A stretch of 64,000 nt of DNA from contig NC_079431.1 of assembly GCF_026213295.1 (NCBI RefSeq), positions 10,083,573-10,147,572 of the forward strand, given 5' to 3'. Shown here one piece after another: positions 1-32,873 of the stretch. The translations under genes were made by a program, and so were the position numbers. Below the pieces are notes generated by a model. That model was not told the origin of the DNA and searched no databases. It was given only the letters and a program-made list of their open reading frames with translations. Position 1 is the stretch's first letter. Every line of letters starts with the position of its first letter. Source of the stretch: Gadus chalcogrammus (Eukaryota; Chordata; Actinopteri; Gadiformes; Gadidae).

Positions 1-302
1 TACCAACACTATAACTGATGGTCTCTATTTTAAGTCTCTTTTTGGCTTGCTTTAGCGGCATAGCTACATTTAATGTACACAACATAATGATGGACAATAT
101 CTAATAAAAGATAAATGTGAGTTGCAGATCAACTTAGCATGCTTTGATTCAAGAGTGTTGCCTTGATTCCTAGAACAACATTCAAGGTCGTCGCTCCCTT
201 CTTAAATCCCAATAATGAGTTAGTACATGTTCAACATATTATCCCTTTTCTAATTCCTCAGAGGCCAGCAAGCATCTAGGTCCTTCGTTAGCAAACAGTT
301 AA

Positions 303-330
303 GGTTCACAAATGGTAACATTTGTGAACC
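303..330. repeat. perfect 12-bp-arm palindrome
   Basis: GGTTCACAAATG, a 4-base spacer GTAA, then CATTTGTGAACC. All 12 arm positions pair. Directly followed by CCCATGCCACCCATGCCG-type short tandem copies to about 364. Confidence 0.85.
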
Positions 331-1663
331 CATGCCACCCATGCCGAACCCTTGCCACCCATGCCGCTCTTTCTAAACCAGGTAATTCAGCATCATAATG
401 TGCTACTGATTATCGTGTTAATTCATTGGTTTTAATTGTGGTCATTCAAAATATTGAAGCACTCGCGGCTCCTCCACACGGCTTGCTAGCTCGCTGAAGG
501 ATGAGGACACGTGGCTGAAGTTTAATTGGAGAACCGGGTTTTATGACCCCAGAATACAGGCTAATAACGGGGTTGGAAGGGTGCCCAAAACAACCAAAAG
601 GCTGGTAGCCAAAACTAGCTAGTTAGACAATAATTGGGGGTAACGTTCGGGTTGTCTCTCTACAGGCTCTCTTTTGTCCCCCATCCTTTCCCCTCCAACT
701 CTCTGTCCCCTTTTCAGCCCCCTCCCCTTTTCTGAACCTGACCTGTCAGGTTCAGGGCAACATCTTCCCCCCATGATATCCTATTGAGTTTCCAATGTTA
801 GTCCTGCAGGGTAGCTACATATGGCATAAGGCAACATGCCGTTGTGAATTTTGTCTCAGGCAGGATATCTTTCGAACTTTGAAGATGTTTTTCACCAAAA
901 GCCTCTCAAGAAATGCCACTGTGACATAAAATGGACGCTACACGAAAGGCTTGAATGAGCCTTGAATGATGATAATTCTGAGTGAGTGCAAGAGTTTAAC
1001 AACGCATACATATAATGCAGCCACTGCCCAATGCCCTTCTGTATTTGAGCACTTATTTTGAGGTTTTTATTTCAAGTTACTAATTCACGATTTAAGTTAA
1101 AAAGTTAAGTTAATTGAACCAAGATTTTCTTTATATGAAACACCATATACCCAGTGGATTTGTGAATGAAGATGAAAACTATGTGGAATGTTTGGAGTAT
1201 CTACAAAGGCTTTCCATCACTGGGCTGTGGGGGATTGTATTGAGGTTACTGTGCCTCAGAAGAACAAACAAGTTTGCACAACAAGCTCCCAAATATATGA
1301 GCTACGAGTAATCATATTGACAATATGGTAATGAAACATCTGTATGCTCAACATCCATCACAGTGCCAAATTAAGCCTTTATAGGAGGCCTTTTATCGCT
1401 CTGATGTGATCGTAATGTGTAAAATGGCCCAAAATACTATATTAACTACTAATTCTACTAAATAATATTAAACCTCATCTATCCCATATTAACTCTAACT
1501 CTGTAGTAGTATGTCTTTTCTGATTGTAAGGATTGATTGCTCTCTGTCTCACCTGACCTGTCAGTCATGCCTCTGGTAAATGCCTTAATGGAAATGCAAT
1601 GATAATGTGATTTATGAATGTATTCATAAACCAACTAACTGTATGTGTTCATAAATCGTGAGA

Positions 1664-1875
<212 letters not shown>

Positions 1876-3043
1876 GGCTGTTCCACAAAGTCACGCTCAA
1901 TGAGCGAAAATAGCCTGGGACAAAAGAAAACGCACGCAGCACGTGTGTCGTATAATCAAAGATCTGTCACGGCAGACCAAAGAGATAGCGGGCTGCCTGC
2001 TTGCAGCAGCAGCAGCAGGGCGGACTGCTGAGAGAGCAATCACAGCTCCTACTCCCCGAGGTGGAACAGCAGTGATCAACGGAAATGAAGTAGTTCCACT
2101 AGTCATCGGGGAGCTCCCTGGTCCGCCCAAAGCAACGTGACGACTGCAGCACCGCAAGCTGCCACACGGGGAGCCCATGGGTCACTTCGCGGTCGACCAA
2201 CCGAACTCCACAGAACTACTAAAATGTCAGGATAAGCAAAAGCCTGTTCTTGCAGGATAACTTACGGCCGGAAGATTAGACGAAAAAAACGTTCACAGAA
2301 CATTACACCGGCTCGAGAAAGGGTGCAAGGGGAAAAATAAACCCTAGCAGTAGCACCCCTCTTACAATTCTACAAAGAATTTTTCTGGTTAACCATCTCG
2401 ATTCATTTTTGTAGAAAAAAAACTCTGTGTTGGTATATCAACACTTGTGAGACCCAAGCACAACGGGTTTCAATTGAACTGTCAAAACGATTTTTGGGTT
2501 TTAATTACACTTGAATATTAGGTGTTATATTAGTTGCAAGAGGGCTAGAGAGCTAGATAGAGTGGCACATTGCTGTGGTTAGTTTTTCTTATCAACCAAG
2601 GCAGGGTCTCCTTCACCTTGGATGTTGTTGCTGGCTCCATCTCCCTCCACAAGTGAATGTGGTTTGTTTACCTCCGATTCGGAGGCCCTCCTTAGCCCAA
2701 TCCGTCCCTCAGGGGGGGTGGGGGGGGGAACACATGTCACTCTGATGAATCTAGGACTCATAGTAGACCGTCAAAACGCAATAACAAATGTAGCACGATG
2801 ATTCTGGAGGTGGCGAGAGGCCACGTGTGATTGGTGTGTGGAGCGTTGTAGTGAGGCGCGGTGAGGCAGAGCTGTTTACCCGTCTGCCTGCCGTTTTCCA
2901 ACAAGGTCAAGGATGGCGAATGGATCACTGTTTGAGTGTCGTGTCTGTATTTATGAGTCTGGGTGTATGGTTCAACGTGTTATGGGATTTTTTTAATATC
3001 TGAGTTTCTCCACCTAACCAAACACAATAATGCACAGCAGGCG

Positions 3044-3069
3044 TGAGCGCGCGCGCACGCACACACACA

Positions 3070-3101
<32 letters not shown>

Positions 3102-3104
3102 CAC
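3044..3104. repeat. (ACGC)n/(CA)n array
   Basis: GCGCGCGCACGC, a short CA run, then about eight ACGC units. Alternating purine-pyrimidine throughout. Confidence 0.9.
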
Positions 3105-5759
3105 AAATGGCAAATGAGGAGCCAATAAATGAGAGAGGCAGGGCCAGACACAGGACCATTGGTGGATGTGTTTGTAGGCAGATGTGCTCTCTGATTGTTT
3201 TCTAACTCACCGTTTTATTGCCTCGCTTGGTGTTCTGCAATTTCACAGCCAAGGGTGTGCAGGCCCACTGAGCATGAATGAAGCAGACTATTGACCTTGC
3301 TTTGTTGGTCACCTGCGTTTGAGGAAGAGTCGCACTCAATAGAAAAAATAATTAGAAAGCAAACACAACATTTCACAGAACGGCAATGTCTTCTGATTTC
3401 AAGGAGTTGCAGTATGGACAGTAGTCTGTGGAAACTGAATAATGGATGAAGAAATTATTCAGGTGGATAGTTCTTTTTTTCCTTTGAACCGGTTTAAAAC
3501 CAGACAGTGGAAAGCTTGCTGAGTCTACTTCTTAACTCATCTCTGTCTATTTCACATGGTGTGCCAAAAAAAGTCACATAGGTGAGCTGACGACCGAGGT
3601 AGCCTACAGAAAACCTTTTTCTATTTCGTTACTTTGCAAGTTCAAGGAAAAAGGTTGACGTGAATTTAAAGCAAAATAAACACATTGTCCACCTATACTT
3701 CATAGGTAGGCTCATGTTTGTCATGTGCCTTGGGAAAAAAAATGTCCAATCATTGACCTGCACCTATGGAAAATAAGGACGGCCAAATACAATCGTCAAA
3801 GCGTACCGACATTGTTTAAGTCATGAAGCCCTATTTTGGTAGGGAAGTTTGTTGTAGGATACTTGATTCTCAATGTTATTGTACCATTACTTAGAAAATA
3901 ACATTTACATATTTGTGTTTTTTGTATTTCCGCCATCTGTAGGTAACAACTATTTTCTGTGCTTTTACCCTTCATGAGTATTTCGATAAAGAACTATTTC
4001 TTCTTGGAACATTTTGCTGACCTTAAGCCATATGGGTGCCTTCAGCCAGTGTATTACACCCATCAAAAATGGCCATGATTGTGACCCCAGCCCGACAAAG
4101 AATGACTTATCTATAGACTATACAGTTGGGAATATCGGAAGGGATTTTCTATATTTTGCCAAATTGTTGTCCTCTCTGTAGGAGATGGTGTTTAACTGCA
4201 CTTTGAAGGACTTGAATTGCTGGGAATGGAAAATGTAAGCTTTCAAACATGACTGAAATGAGCTACAGCGGAACAACAACAGCAGCTAAATCCTTTGGAC
4301 ACAGAACTAAACAACTGTCGAACAATATTTTCTTTATTCTTTAGCTCATCATCTTAAGTGCGAGCTTGTGTAGCGCCCTGTTTGGCCCTATGAACAGAAG
4401 CAAAGAGTCCAGTCAGTCAAAGAAACTATACAACAGTAAAAATAAATCAGGACAAGGGAACCAAATATTGTTTTTATATCACTGCATATTGGAATAGTAT
4501 TGGAACTTTCTGACACTGGGAAGCAGACAATAAAAGATAAATACCACATTCCTCCATTTTACAATTTGTAAAGTATTTTATAACATTTTACATTTCTTAA
4601 AGTTAAATATTTGTTGAACTTTGGTTAGAATTCTATATTTGCTGTCTTCTGGGGAAACGTCGAAACGTTTTCACTTTAGCTATGACATTGGAAATAACAC
4701 AAGGAATAAAAATCAATGACCATGACTCGGTCGTCCCGTGTTTTTATTTCGCTCAATCTCGAATGCTTCAATTATTACATTATTCATGTATTTTGTATTA
4801 TGGTTACATAAGAGTTCTCTAAGCGTAACCAAGCATTACTATTTGTTCGCTGTTTAAAGCCTATATCTTATTTAGTGTTGCTGTTATTTATCTTCAGGAT
4901 GGTATTCAATAAATGTTTTGAACTAAGCTCCAAGCTTTTGCAGTTGTTCGAAAGAACACCAGTGCCCTCTGTCAGTCTCTTTTGGAATACCTTTTGTCTG
5001 CATCAAACAACTCAATTATATTCTTTCTATACCATTAATTTGTTAAAGACTTATTCAGCGAGCAGTTGATGTTGACCTTTCTTGAGGTCCTCAAATATGA
5101 ACAAATTGTCAATTACTGCTTAAGATCAGCACATTCATAGAATCAAAATGAGTCAGAGGTTTGAGAAAATAGTTTTGTCAAGATTTTCTAATTTTTTTGA
5201 GGTTAATTAGTCTCGTGATATTTTTTATTTGCCCATCGTAATTGCATTTTTAATAAATCAAGGCAATTACACACTAAAGTTTTAGGAGCAGAGGGTGTTG
5301 TGGTTGGTGAAAATGTTATATTTTTTAAGAAGATTGTTCTAATAGAGCAAAGCAGTGGATGATTACATGAGTGAATGAGTTAGCCTATTAATTATATTAA
5401 TATTTGTTTCAAAATTGAGCGAGTAGACCTTACTACAACTGTCAGTTTGGCCTTCAGGCAGCAATGTCCATTACGTATCGTAGGAGGGCGCCATAGTACA
5501 AAGAAACTTGAATTTGAACGTTTGCTGAACTTCAAAATGTATGGACGGTAATGACAAAGGATTAGCCTATACGATTGCTGTCATCGTTAAGGTTTATCAT
5601 ACCCTTTAAAAAATAATTAGCAACGATTATAAATAGTTATTATTTGACATATTAAGTATATAATGTAGACCTAAAATGTCCATATATATGATACTTGCTT
5701 AGACTATTTTATCCAACACTCAAACAATCGGTTGAATTTTTGGTCGAATTAAACAAAGT

Positions 5760-6201
5760 AGGGCTGCGACATCTCCTTAACCCCAAAGATTAATTCGTGC
5801 ACGTTTCCAAACCCTCCATGCGGTTTTTAATCCGCGCTCATTAGTCTACACTGTAACCTAATCGATGTGTCGAGCAGAGGGCTGATGTGCGGCGGCTTGT
5901 CTAGTCCACACAGATCTTCTTCTCTTGTCAGACAAGTTCCCAGAATAGAAACTCGGGGTGGCTGGTCTTGTCTGCCCTGCTTTTGGCGCTGCTTCGAAGA
6001 TGGAGGAAGTAACCGGTGACGGATTGACCAACTGTTGCTGCTGCTGCTGCCGCTGCTGTGGAAACAACTCCAGCCCTGAGGTCTGGCGTGTTGTAATATA
6101 ATAAGTCTAGCCTGCTCCAGACCAGACGTGTGTGTTCAGTCAACAGCAAGTTCGCCAAGAAATCTTAGCAGATGGATTTCTATAAACTCCTCCGTTTGAA
6201 G
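5760..6201 (+). promoter_or_regulatory. candidate promoter and non-coding first exon of ikzf2
   Basis: This block is richer in CpG and less AT-biased than its surroundings and ends in a good donor, AAG|GTAAAT, at 6202. Splicing to the acceptor at 8815 would give a 5' UTR joined to the ikzf2 start exon. It contains a CTG-type triplet run (6032-6056) and short upstream ATGs at 6000 and 6172. A further GC-rich block with a GGGCGGTGGGCG motif lies at 6356-6367. Assignment rests on position and composition only. Confidence 0.3.
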
Positions 6202-8815
<2,614 letters not shown>

Positions 8816-8828
8816 CGCTTCAATAGCA

Positions 8829-24562
<15,734 letters not shown>

Positions 24563-25700
24563 GGCCACAGAAACAGGGCGAAGAAGAGATAAAGGAAGAA
24601 GAAGAAGAAGAAGAAGAAGAAGAAGACTCTGGTCCTCCAGGAGTCCACAGATGGGAGCACCAAAGGTGAATTGAAGAACGATCACTGTACTCTATTTTTA
24701 AGCTACTTATCATATATGAAGGCATGGGCCAAAGACTCATTTTCTTTATTTGGTGACATCAAATAAGATTTTTCTGAAAAAGTAAACTGTTAACTGAGCA
24801 GCTAAACTAGTATTTTGTGAAGTGATCCACAAATACATCTTACTTTAATATTTATCTCTTTTTTTTTTTTACTGCACTTGACTGTTGGCCATTATCGTAA
24901 AGGACATGCATCAGTTGCTCAACAACATATGGATAGCCTAAAGTATGTCAAAAATCTGTTATCTGCAAATCCACTTCAATCAAGTCAATTTCTCTGCCTC
25001 ATTATGTTGATCATTAACTGAAAAGGGTACACACGTGAATGGTCTGCTCATATACTGACAACTTCTGATTAAAACATTGATACAAAAGAAAAAAACATAC
25101 AAACAACAACACGGAATTCCTGTTTGAGGCAGTTAACCAAAGGCTTGATATCCTTGGGATGCACATCCATCGCTGTGTCTGAATCCCAAACAGCTGAATT
25201 GAACCCGTGCTTCTAGGCTTTTTGCCCTGTGGCTTAGAAGAGGAACAGGGCCAAACCCAGAAGTACGGAATTTAACCCGCGCCTCTAGTCTTTTGGCCTG
25301 TGGCAGGGCGCAATCGTCCATCTTGAAGTTCAGTTTGAACCTGCTCAACAGTACAGCCCACACACTCCCAGTTTTATAGACACATGCACAAACAAACATT
25401 AACCCACCGCACACACACACACACTTTTCAATGCCACCATATCGCCCATGGTGGAATATGACCTCAGAATAAGAAACGGGTTGTTTTCACAAACCGAAAT
25501 GCTACCTTACAATCTCTAGCCATCTCTCAGTTCTGTGGGAGATCAAACCAAAATTGAACTATGCTAAGCCCTTCACCACGGAGGCTGAGGATAGGTTTAC
25601 GTAGGTTTTGTACTTAACAGAAAACTGTATTTAAATGTCACCTCAAGGACCAGAACTTGAAGGAACAAACAAAAGCGGAAAATGGATACATTTAACCCCC

Positions 25701-25815
<115 letters not shown>

Positions 25816-27472
25816 ACCCCCTCTGTCCCCACACTCAACAAGGATGCAGGCTTGTCTGCTATTCCATTGTTGCACTTTATGCCCAACCCCTGCAGCAGAC
25901 AGCCGCTGTGGGGTTGAGTAAAGATAGCCATCATTGGGTCTTATTGGGCCTCCGCAGGCCGAGACAGACCCGGCCCCCCCGCCACAGACCCCAGTCCCAG
26001 CTCTATCGTCGTCCCTGGCGAACAAGAACAACAGAAGACACTTGCGCTGCATAATTAGCGTGCGGTTAACGTTCGATCAGCAGAAGGTACACGCGGGCTG
26101 TATCCTGTGTAGGCTTTCGGCCCGCAAACCTCGCAAACAGTTGATCAGGTCAAGTTTGAAAGAGGTCGGGCGTCGCGTCTGATGCCTTTTAACACTTGTG
26201 ATCAAATAAGGCAGCTGTTTAAAGTTTTAGGATATCTCATTTTTTTGCTTTGTTTACATATTGTCTAGTCTGTCTTTCGTTCAAAGAGTGGCCAGGTAAT
26301 GCACATCTTTCGCCTGTAATGGATAAGGCATTGGCGTATATTAATGCCCCCCGCAACCAGGCTGGGAGTATTTACATTCCTTTCATGCATTATGATTAGC
26401 ATGATATCATACACTCTTCTTGACCATATTTGTTTTACCCATTTATTTATATTAATCTCTTTAACATGATTGGTGTTTGGAGGAAACCAATTGAGTATTG
26501 ACGATACGATTGACTATGGCGTGAATTATTGACGAAGGTCAGATGTTATGACAAATTAATTAATTATGGAAAAACATAAAATATTGTTGATTAGGTGGAA
26601 ATCATTTAACATTTATCATTTCGATATTTAAAGGGGACCAATTCTCTGGAACATGTAACATTTACAGTTGGAGGCTAGTTATATACAAGTTATAGCCATT
26701 TGCTATACACAGTAACAACTCTTTACCTTATGAAGCTAAGTGAACAAAATACATCTTTATCTGATGAGGAGCTTACTTGAAACGAAAACATCATTATTAT
26801 TCTACAAATTTGTGGACCATTTTTATATATTGTACATACATTTTTTAATCTATTTGTGTTGAATGCCTATTTTCCTCAGAAAAAATACATATTTTTGTGA
26901 CATATCTGGATTTTTTTGTCATTTTAATTGACAAAAATGCCAGGAGGCGAAGGTATACAAAATTGAATTTCTGGTTATACAAATATTTACTATTACACAT
27001 AGACCTTGTGTTTTCTGAATGTTTGATCATATCTCATGATGAATTTGTTCTAATGGGAGGGTTCTCAGGTATTTGCAAAGGGAAGTTTGTTCGTATTTTT
27101 CCAATGTGTAATTATGAATGTTGTAATGTTTTTTGTTGTTTGCAATCTCTTTGACCTAGTCTTGTCTGAATGATGTAGAAATGGATTAATTTTTATTTTA
27201 AGTACTGCCAACAACCCTCAAAAGTCATGAAGATACTTGGCTGTGAATAATGCAATGTAAATTTTAAAGGCAATGAGCCGACTACTATTCACATACTGGA
27301 ATCTTTATTTATGGTGTAGGATATGAAGTTTGAACAATGAAACTCTTGCACATGATCTCAGTGTCGTCCTACAAATGTGTCCGGTTTTGTTTCTTTTACT
27401 GCAAACTGATGCATTGTTTTGGTTGTATTACCAAAACCATGTTGTAAACCATGCCATTGTCAAAATCATTTA

Positions 27473-27478
27473 AATAAA
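27473..27478 (+). terminator. candidate polyadenylation signal AATAAA
   Basis: Canonical hexamer in an AT-rich stretch with T-rich sequence 10-20 nt downstream, 2.9 kb after the ikzf2 stop. It is consistent with the end of the ikzf2 transcript, but AATAAA also arises by chance in AT-rich DNA. Confidence 0.4.
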
Positions 27479-28000
27479 ATTATACCGTTTTTCTTTAAGT
27501 AATTCCAGTAGTTTTGATTACTTTTTGGCAATCTTCTATCTTATAACACCTTCTAATCATTCTTTCAATCTTGACACAAAAAACTAAACGAAAGCAATGT
27601 TGTATATAGGAATTTGTATGCAAATCCCAATTGTAATTTCATACTACGGATTGGAAAAACCTGCGTTGGTGGCCTAGGGTTCCTTGTCATGATCCGATTT
27701 GACCTATGCATGATTCAAGATGGTGGTCTGCTCCATCCTCTTATAAAGATACTGCAGGTTATTTAAACAAAAACTCCTAACCCCATATAAATTGGCCTGT
27801 TCTACACTATCCCTATGATTAGATGATAGGGATATTGAAGCCTGTTGTGCTGAATGACAATGCCATCATGGCTATATACGTACGTTGGTACTGAGAGCTG
27901 AACGCACTGCATATAAAGAAACCACATGCTAATAGACAAAACAAAAGCAAATTAAGAAATCATGTTGAACAATCCAGACATAACACATTACAGAAATTTG

Positions 28001-28070
28001 CTGCAATTACATTGTGTTCATTACTTTTTAAGTGTCCCTGGAAACACAATGTAATTTGGTGTAATTGCAG
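28001..28070. repeat. imperfect inverted repeat
   Basis: Left arm CTGCAATTACATTGTGTTC; the right arm read on the other strand is CTGCAATTAC, a 10-base insertion, then ATTGTGTTTC. Pairing would form a hairpin with a bulge, just downstream of the probable ikzf2 3' end. Confidence 0.7.
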
Positions 28071-29303
28071 CGCTTTTCTTAGTAAGTATTGTGTCTTTGT
28101 TGTGTTGTGTTGTCTGAATTTGAAACATGTTTCCTAATTCTACGCATCCATTGTCAAATTGATTTCTTTATCTGTTTTGTCTAGGTTTATGTGTTTTCTT
28201 AAGTTGCAGCGTCTTAAGCCCTCAGGGACAAGGTATATATCTTGTTCGGCTAACTGCAAAACGTTTATTGATGATGTTTATTGAAGTAGTTGTTTATTGA
28301 AGTAGATGTATACTGGCTGTAAAGCAGACTTCAGTTAGCAATCGTAGAAGACATGATAATCTAATAGCAATACTAGTGGTTTGCTTCAATCACAATAACA
28401 ACATATATTTTGAATTGTGTAGCTCCAAATTCGATTAGGTAACGTAGGCAACTGCCTAAGGTTTCCAAAAAAATGTATGCAGCTCCAATGACATTGAAAA
28501 GAACAAACAAGTTCTAACCTATCCTGGTTACTGTGAAACACAGGCAGCACTAAGAGACTTAAATCTATCAATGCTGGCCCTGCTCCAGATCTCCTCGTGT
28601 TATTGCTAGCGCCGACTGTTGGTCTGCGTTGAACCAATCACTGTTGAACAGATCTTCTCTCAGGTCAGATTTGAAGTGTTCTCGCTATTACGCTGGCAAA
28701 AATGTACATCCTCCCTTCCTGTGAATTTTGACAGAGACGACGAGGCTGAAAACAAGATTTTGCTCCCTGTTCCAAGTATTTTTTGTTTTACTATTTATTC
28801 TGCCCATACTGTGGTGAGAACTGCTTCTGCATGTCTCACCGTCAGGTTTGATATATTCTGCCAGTAGTGTTGGGAGTCCGGCAAGTCGTAGGCAGGTCCA
28901 AAGCCCATTCATTGTCATACCCGGCAACTCTTCTTGGTGGCTGAAAATAGTAGGTTACAACGGTGAATGATTGAGGTCATGTTAATTGGTTATGAGAGGT
29001 TTCATAACGTAAACTGGCCAGGCCAATGAAACTCAACCAAGGCCTAAATCATGGTTAAAGGATACTTTAGGGACAGGTTGGACCAAAAGTAAAAAAAAGA
29101 CTTTCTTTGGACAACATGCAAAACGAAATACATGCATGTGTACTGTGTCTGAGGTTTCATGCATCTTTATTAGGTGCTATAGAAAGGTAGATAAGTAATA
29201 ATACAAAAAGGAATTTGTAAAGATTTTACTCTTCCTTATTTTCCATTGCCTGCTGGAAAAGCCTAAAATAGCTAATCAACAGATGAAAAAAAAATCTATA
29301 TTA

Positions 29304-29940
29304 CCGTATTTTCCGGACTATACGTCGCTCCCGAGTATTAGTCGCATCAGTCAAAAAATGCTCCATGACGAGGAAAAAAACATATATACGTCGCATCGGT
29401 GTATAAGTCGCATTTATTTTTAAACATTTAAACAAGAACGTTTAGTCTGGAGAGACTGAATAAAATTGCAATCGCAATATAGGTGTGTCGGTCCCACTCG
29501 TAGTTCTGAGAGTATACCGAATTCAGTGACACCGGGATTCCACCGGACGCGTATGCGCCGCGGTCCTAAACCTGAGCGCACGATCGGGAGGTGGAAGTTG
29601 CGCTTTAGATGCCTTCACAAGTCCAGCGGAGGGCTCCAGTTTTCGCCGGCCAAGTCATGCGCTGTGATATGTGTGACAGCTATGTTGCACAACATTGCAG
29701 CTAAGGCTGGGGTAGCTTTGGTTGAACCGGAGGACATTGAGGACGATGACGACGAGAATATAATTTATTCGGTGGTGCAGTAGGCTTGCAGCGTTCAGTT
29801 GTAGGCCTAATGAATGACGGTGCCATCTTGCGGCCGAAGATTATGTACGCACAATTTTGGCATATAAGTCGCTTCGAAATATAAGTCGCAGGGCAAGCCA
29901 AACTACAAAAAAAACGCGACTTATAGTCCGGAAAATACGG
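29304..29940. mobile_element. Harbinger/ISL2EU-type DNA transposon remnant
   Basis: The ends form terminal inverted repeats: CCGTATTTTCCGGACTATA at 29304 and its reverse complement ending at 29940, with 24 of 25 bases matching. TA flanks both sides, consistent with a 2-bp target duplication. Sub-terminal copies of AAGTCGCA-like motifs lie inside both ends. The + strand frame 29466-29783 reads PERTIGRWKLRFRCLHKSSG and later AVICVTAMLHNIA, resembling the C-terminal part of HARBI1-like DDE_Tnp_4 transposases. The catalytic N-terminal part is absent, so the copy is internally deleted. Family name is from memory of teleost repeats. Confidence 0.75.
29466..29783 (+). pseudogene. HARBI1-like transposase C-terminal fragment
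   Basis: About 106 codons with the signature ERTIGRWKLRFRCL...CVTAMLHN, typical of the last helix region of DDE_Tnp_4 transposases, and an acidic tail (DIEDDDDEN). It is far shorter than a full transposase (usually 350 residues or more) and lies wholly between the inverted repeats. The upstream catalytic Asp motifs are missing. It is likely non-functional. Confidence 0.6.
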
Positions 29941-30863
29941 TACTCTGACTAACCACAGAAAATAAGTCTGACATCCATGTAGCCTCATCAACACTCTGAC
30001 CTACTCGTATTTAATATTCCCCACCGCATCATCCATATACTCTGACAAGTTTCATGTCGTCAATAGTGAAGTATCGATTCATGTAAGTGAGGGCATGATC
30101 AGTCAGTGGGCAGATCACCAAAGCACCAACCCATTCATTGTTTATTTGTAGCTTAATAGAGGCTAAAGAGAGAAGAAATAAGCCGTGTCTGTTGCTATTT
30201 GTTTTGCCACATTTTCTTTGCTAACTTTTGAGTTTAGCAGTACAGCAGTATTTAACATACTTGCTCATTTTAGTTCCTTGATGCTTTTACTAATTTCTTT
30301 GTCCATTTTATGTAGTACCTTTGATACCCTTAAGTGGATGACTTTGAGTTGGTGGAAGCCTGTATATTTTAGTATTGTGTACAGACTGCCTGAATAATTT
30401 TTAACGCCTTGAATAATTGTCTTATTTCCCAGTCCCCTATAATTCAGTAGGTCATAACAAAGTTCAACTGAAAGCATTATTGAATTAAACTTTTTAAGAT
30501 GGCCATATGGCCATAATTATATTCCGGTGTTGTAGAGTGTGATCAACTTAACCACTAGTACTCAGCCAGCCTTATATTTTAAGTAATTGTTCTAGAGGAT
30601 GATGCTAACAAATATGTTTTTAGTTTTTCTCTTGTATCTCCACGAGTGTGTTCAAAGTTTGACTCCGGTGTTTGTGAACAGGTGGGTGCCTGTTGAAGCC
30701 TGTAAATGTCAGATCAATCTTTTGTACTCCCTCTTGCTTCTTTAATCTCTTCCACTCTCAGACACTCCATCATATGTACACATAAGCACACAATGTGTAT
30801 GCCTGTACGGACGCACATGCACACATCAGGCACACACACGCGCATATGTATGCACATGCACAT

Positions 30864-30865
<2 letters not shown>

Positions 30866-30914
<49 letters not shown>
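30866..30914. repeat. (AC)n microsatellite
   Basis: Pure core with CA-rich degenerate flanks from about 30776 to 31018. Confidence 0.95.
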
Positions 30915-30920
<6 letters not shown>

Positions 30921-31377
30921 AACTAAGAATACACGTGTGTGCACAGAAACTACACTCACACACACAAAAACACATTCATGCGCAAACACTGAAACACACA
31001 CACACACACACACGCACGCAAGTTTCAACAGCTACAAGCATCAAATCTTTCTTGTCATCTTGAAAAGGTGAATCCCACCATTACCTGCCTTTCGGTTTGT
31101 TGTTTGTTCATTCCTCTGTAGGATGTATCTCAGTTTGACTCATAACCAGTGACAAGAAATCAACCTTCTTCCAGAACATAGCCATTTCGAATGAGCTTAA
31201 AGTCCTTTGAAACATTTTTGGGACGCATCGTGAGGTCACGGTGTGGGGACATGACATTTCCACTAATAAAACACAGTATTAGCCAATATGAGCCAAACAT
31301 GTCTTGCAATTGTAAAATGAGGACTTTTCATTAAAAAATCCTCTCAGATAATCAGAAATAACTGGAGGTGTCAAAGG

Positions 31378-31380
<3 letters not shown>

Positions 31381-31418
<38 letters not shown>
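31381..31418. repeat. (CA)19 microsatellite
   Basis: Pure CA, followed by CA-rich unique sequence. Confidence 0.95.
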
Positions 31419-31420
<2 letters not shown>

Positions 31421-31791
31421 TACTGTCAAATACAGACACAATCACACCGTCCACTCACACACCACCCACTCACGCCCACTCACATACTTCCCTTTAAAGC
31501 TGTAAATATGTTCTCTGTTCTTCTTCATTCATGACTATTTTCACAATTATTTAATTAAATATATAACCAAAGCTGTATGCTTTACGCAGCGTGTTGCTTG
31601 TCTTTAGTGCAAGCCTTGAACAGCCAGCTCTCAAAGGTTTTAGACAATGAAACGGAGGCACTCTTGATCGTTTTTTGAAGCCTGAATGTTTCTTCCTGCA
31701 AACTGTTGTGCAATCAGTGTGGCGACTCCCAATCCTGTTTTTCCTGCCAGGTGATGGTTGATGTTTGGACTAGCTTTGTACACCATAACTT

Positions 31792-32090
<299 letters not shown>

Positions 32091-32815
32091 GTCCTTATCC
32101 TATCACACATCTCTGAATACGTATTTTGCCCTCAAATTTACACACACATGGTATCCTTGAATACAAAGGAAAAGTTGAGGGTCCCTTTTTTAGGGCCCGT
32201 TGAGGGCACACTTCTAGCCTGGGAAAAGCAGGAGCTGGGGATGTCTGAACAACATCCAGATAAAAACGCCTAGAGCTCTTGGAAGAGATTGAGGGAAGAT
32301 GGTATGGGGTAGATATGCTACCGGTTAGCAAAAATGTGCAAACACCAACCAGAAAAGACATGTCAGTCCCAGTGATTGAAAACATAAGGTAACCCACATA
32401 ACACGCATAACCTACCGGTTAGCCATGACATACGGAAGCACATTGTCCCATTTACTTTTTATGTGAAGCCGTTCTTTTGTTTTGTTTCTCATCAAGAGGG
32501 ACAGCTTTTTTTTGTATCTCACAGTACATTGTGGGGAGTATCGACCTGGCATCTCTGCAAAGTCTTCTGGGTAATTTGTTGGTTTGTGGTGAGGAGCTCA
32601 AAGGGGGGGCGGGGGGTGTGGGGGGTCGCTGGGTTCGTGTGGGGAGGAAGTTGGACTGTGGGGGAACTTCCACTTTCCTTCCCTTTTGAGCTACCCAGCA
32701 TAAGAAGGCTGTTGTAACATCAGACAGACAAGCAGGCCTCACAGGCAGCCTGCAAAAGACTGTTGGAAAGAAAGAAGTGATAGCAATAAAATAAAAAATA
32801 CAAATTCCAAGATCT

Positions 32816-32818
<3 letters not shown>

Positions 32819-32869
<51 letters not shown>
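32819..32869. repeat. (GA)n microsatellite
   Basis: Pure GA, about 25 units. Confidence 0.95.
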
Positions 32870-32873
<4 letters not shown>

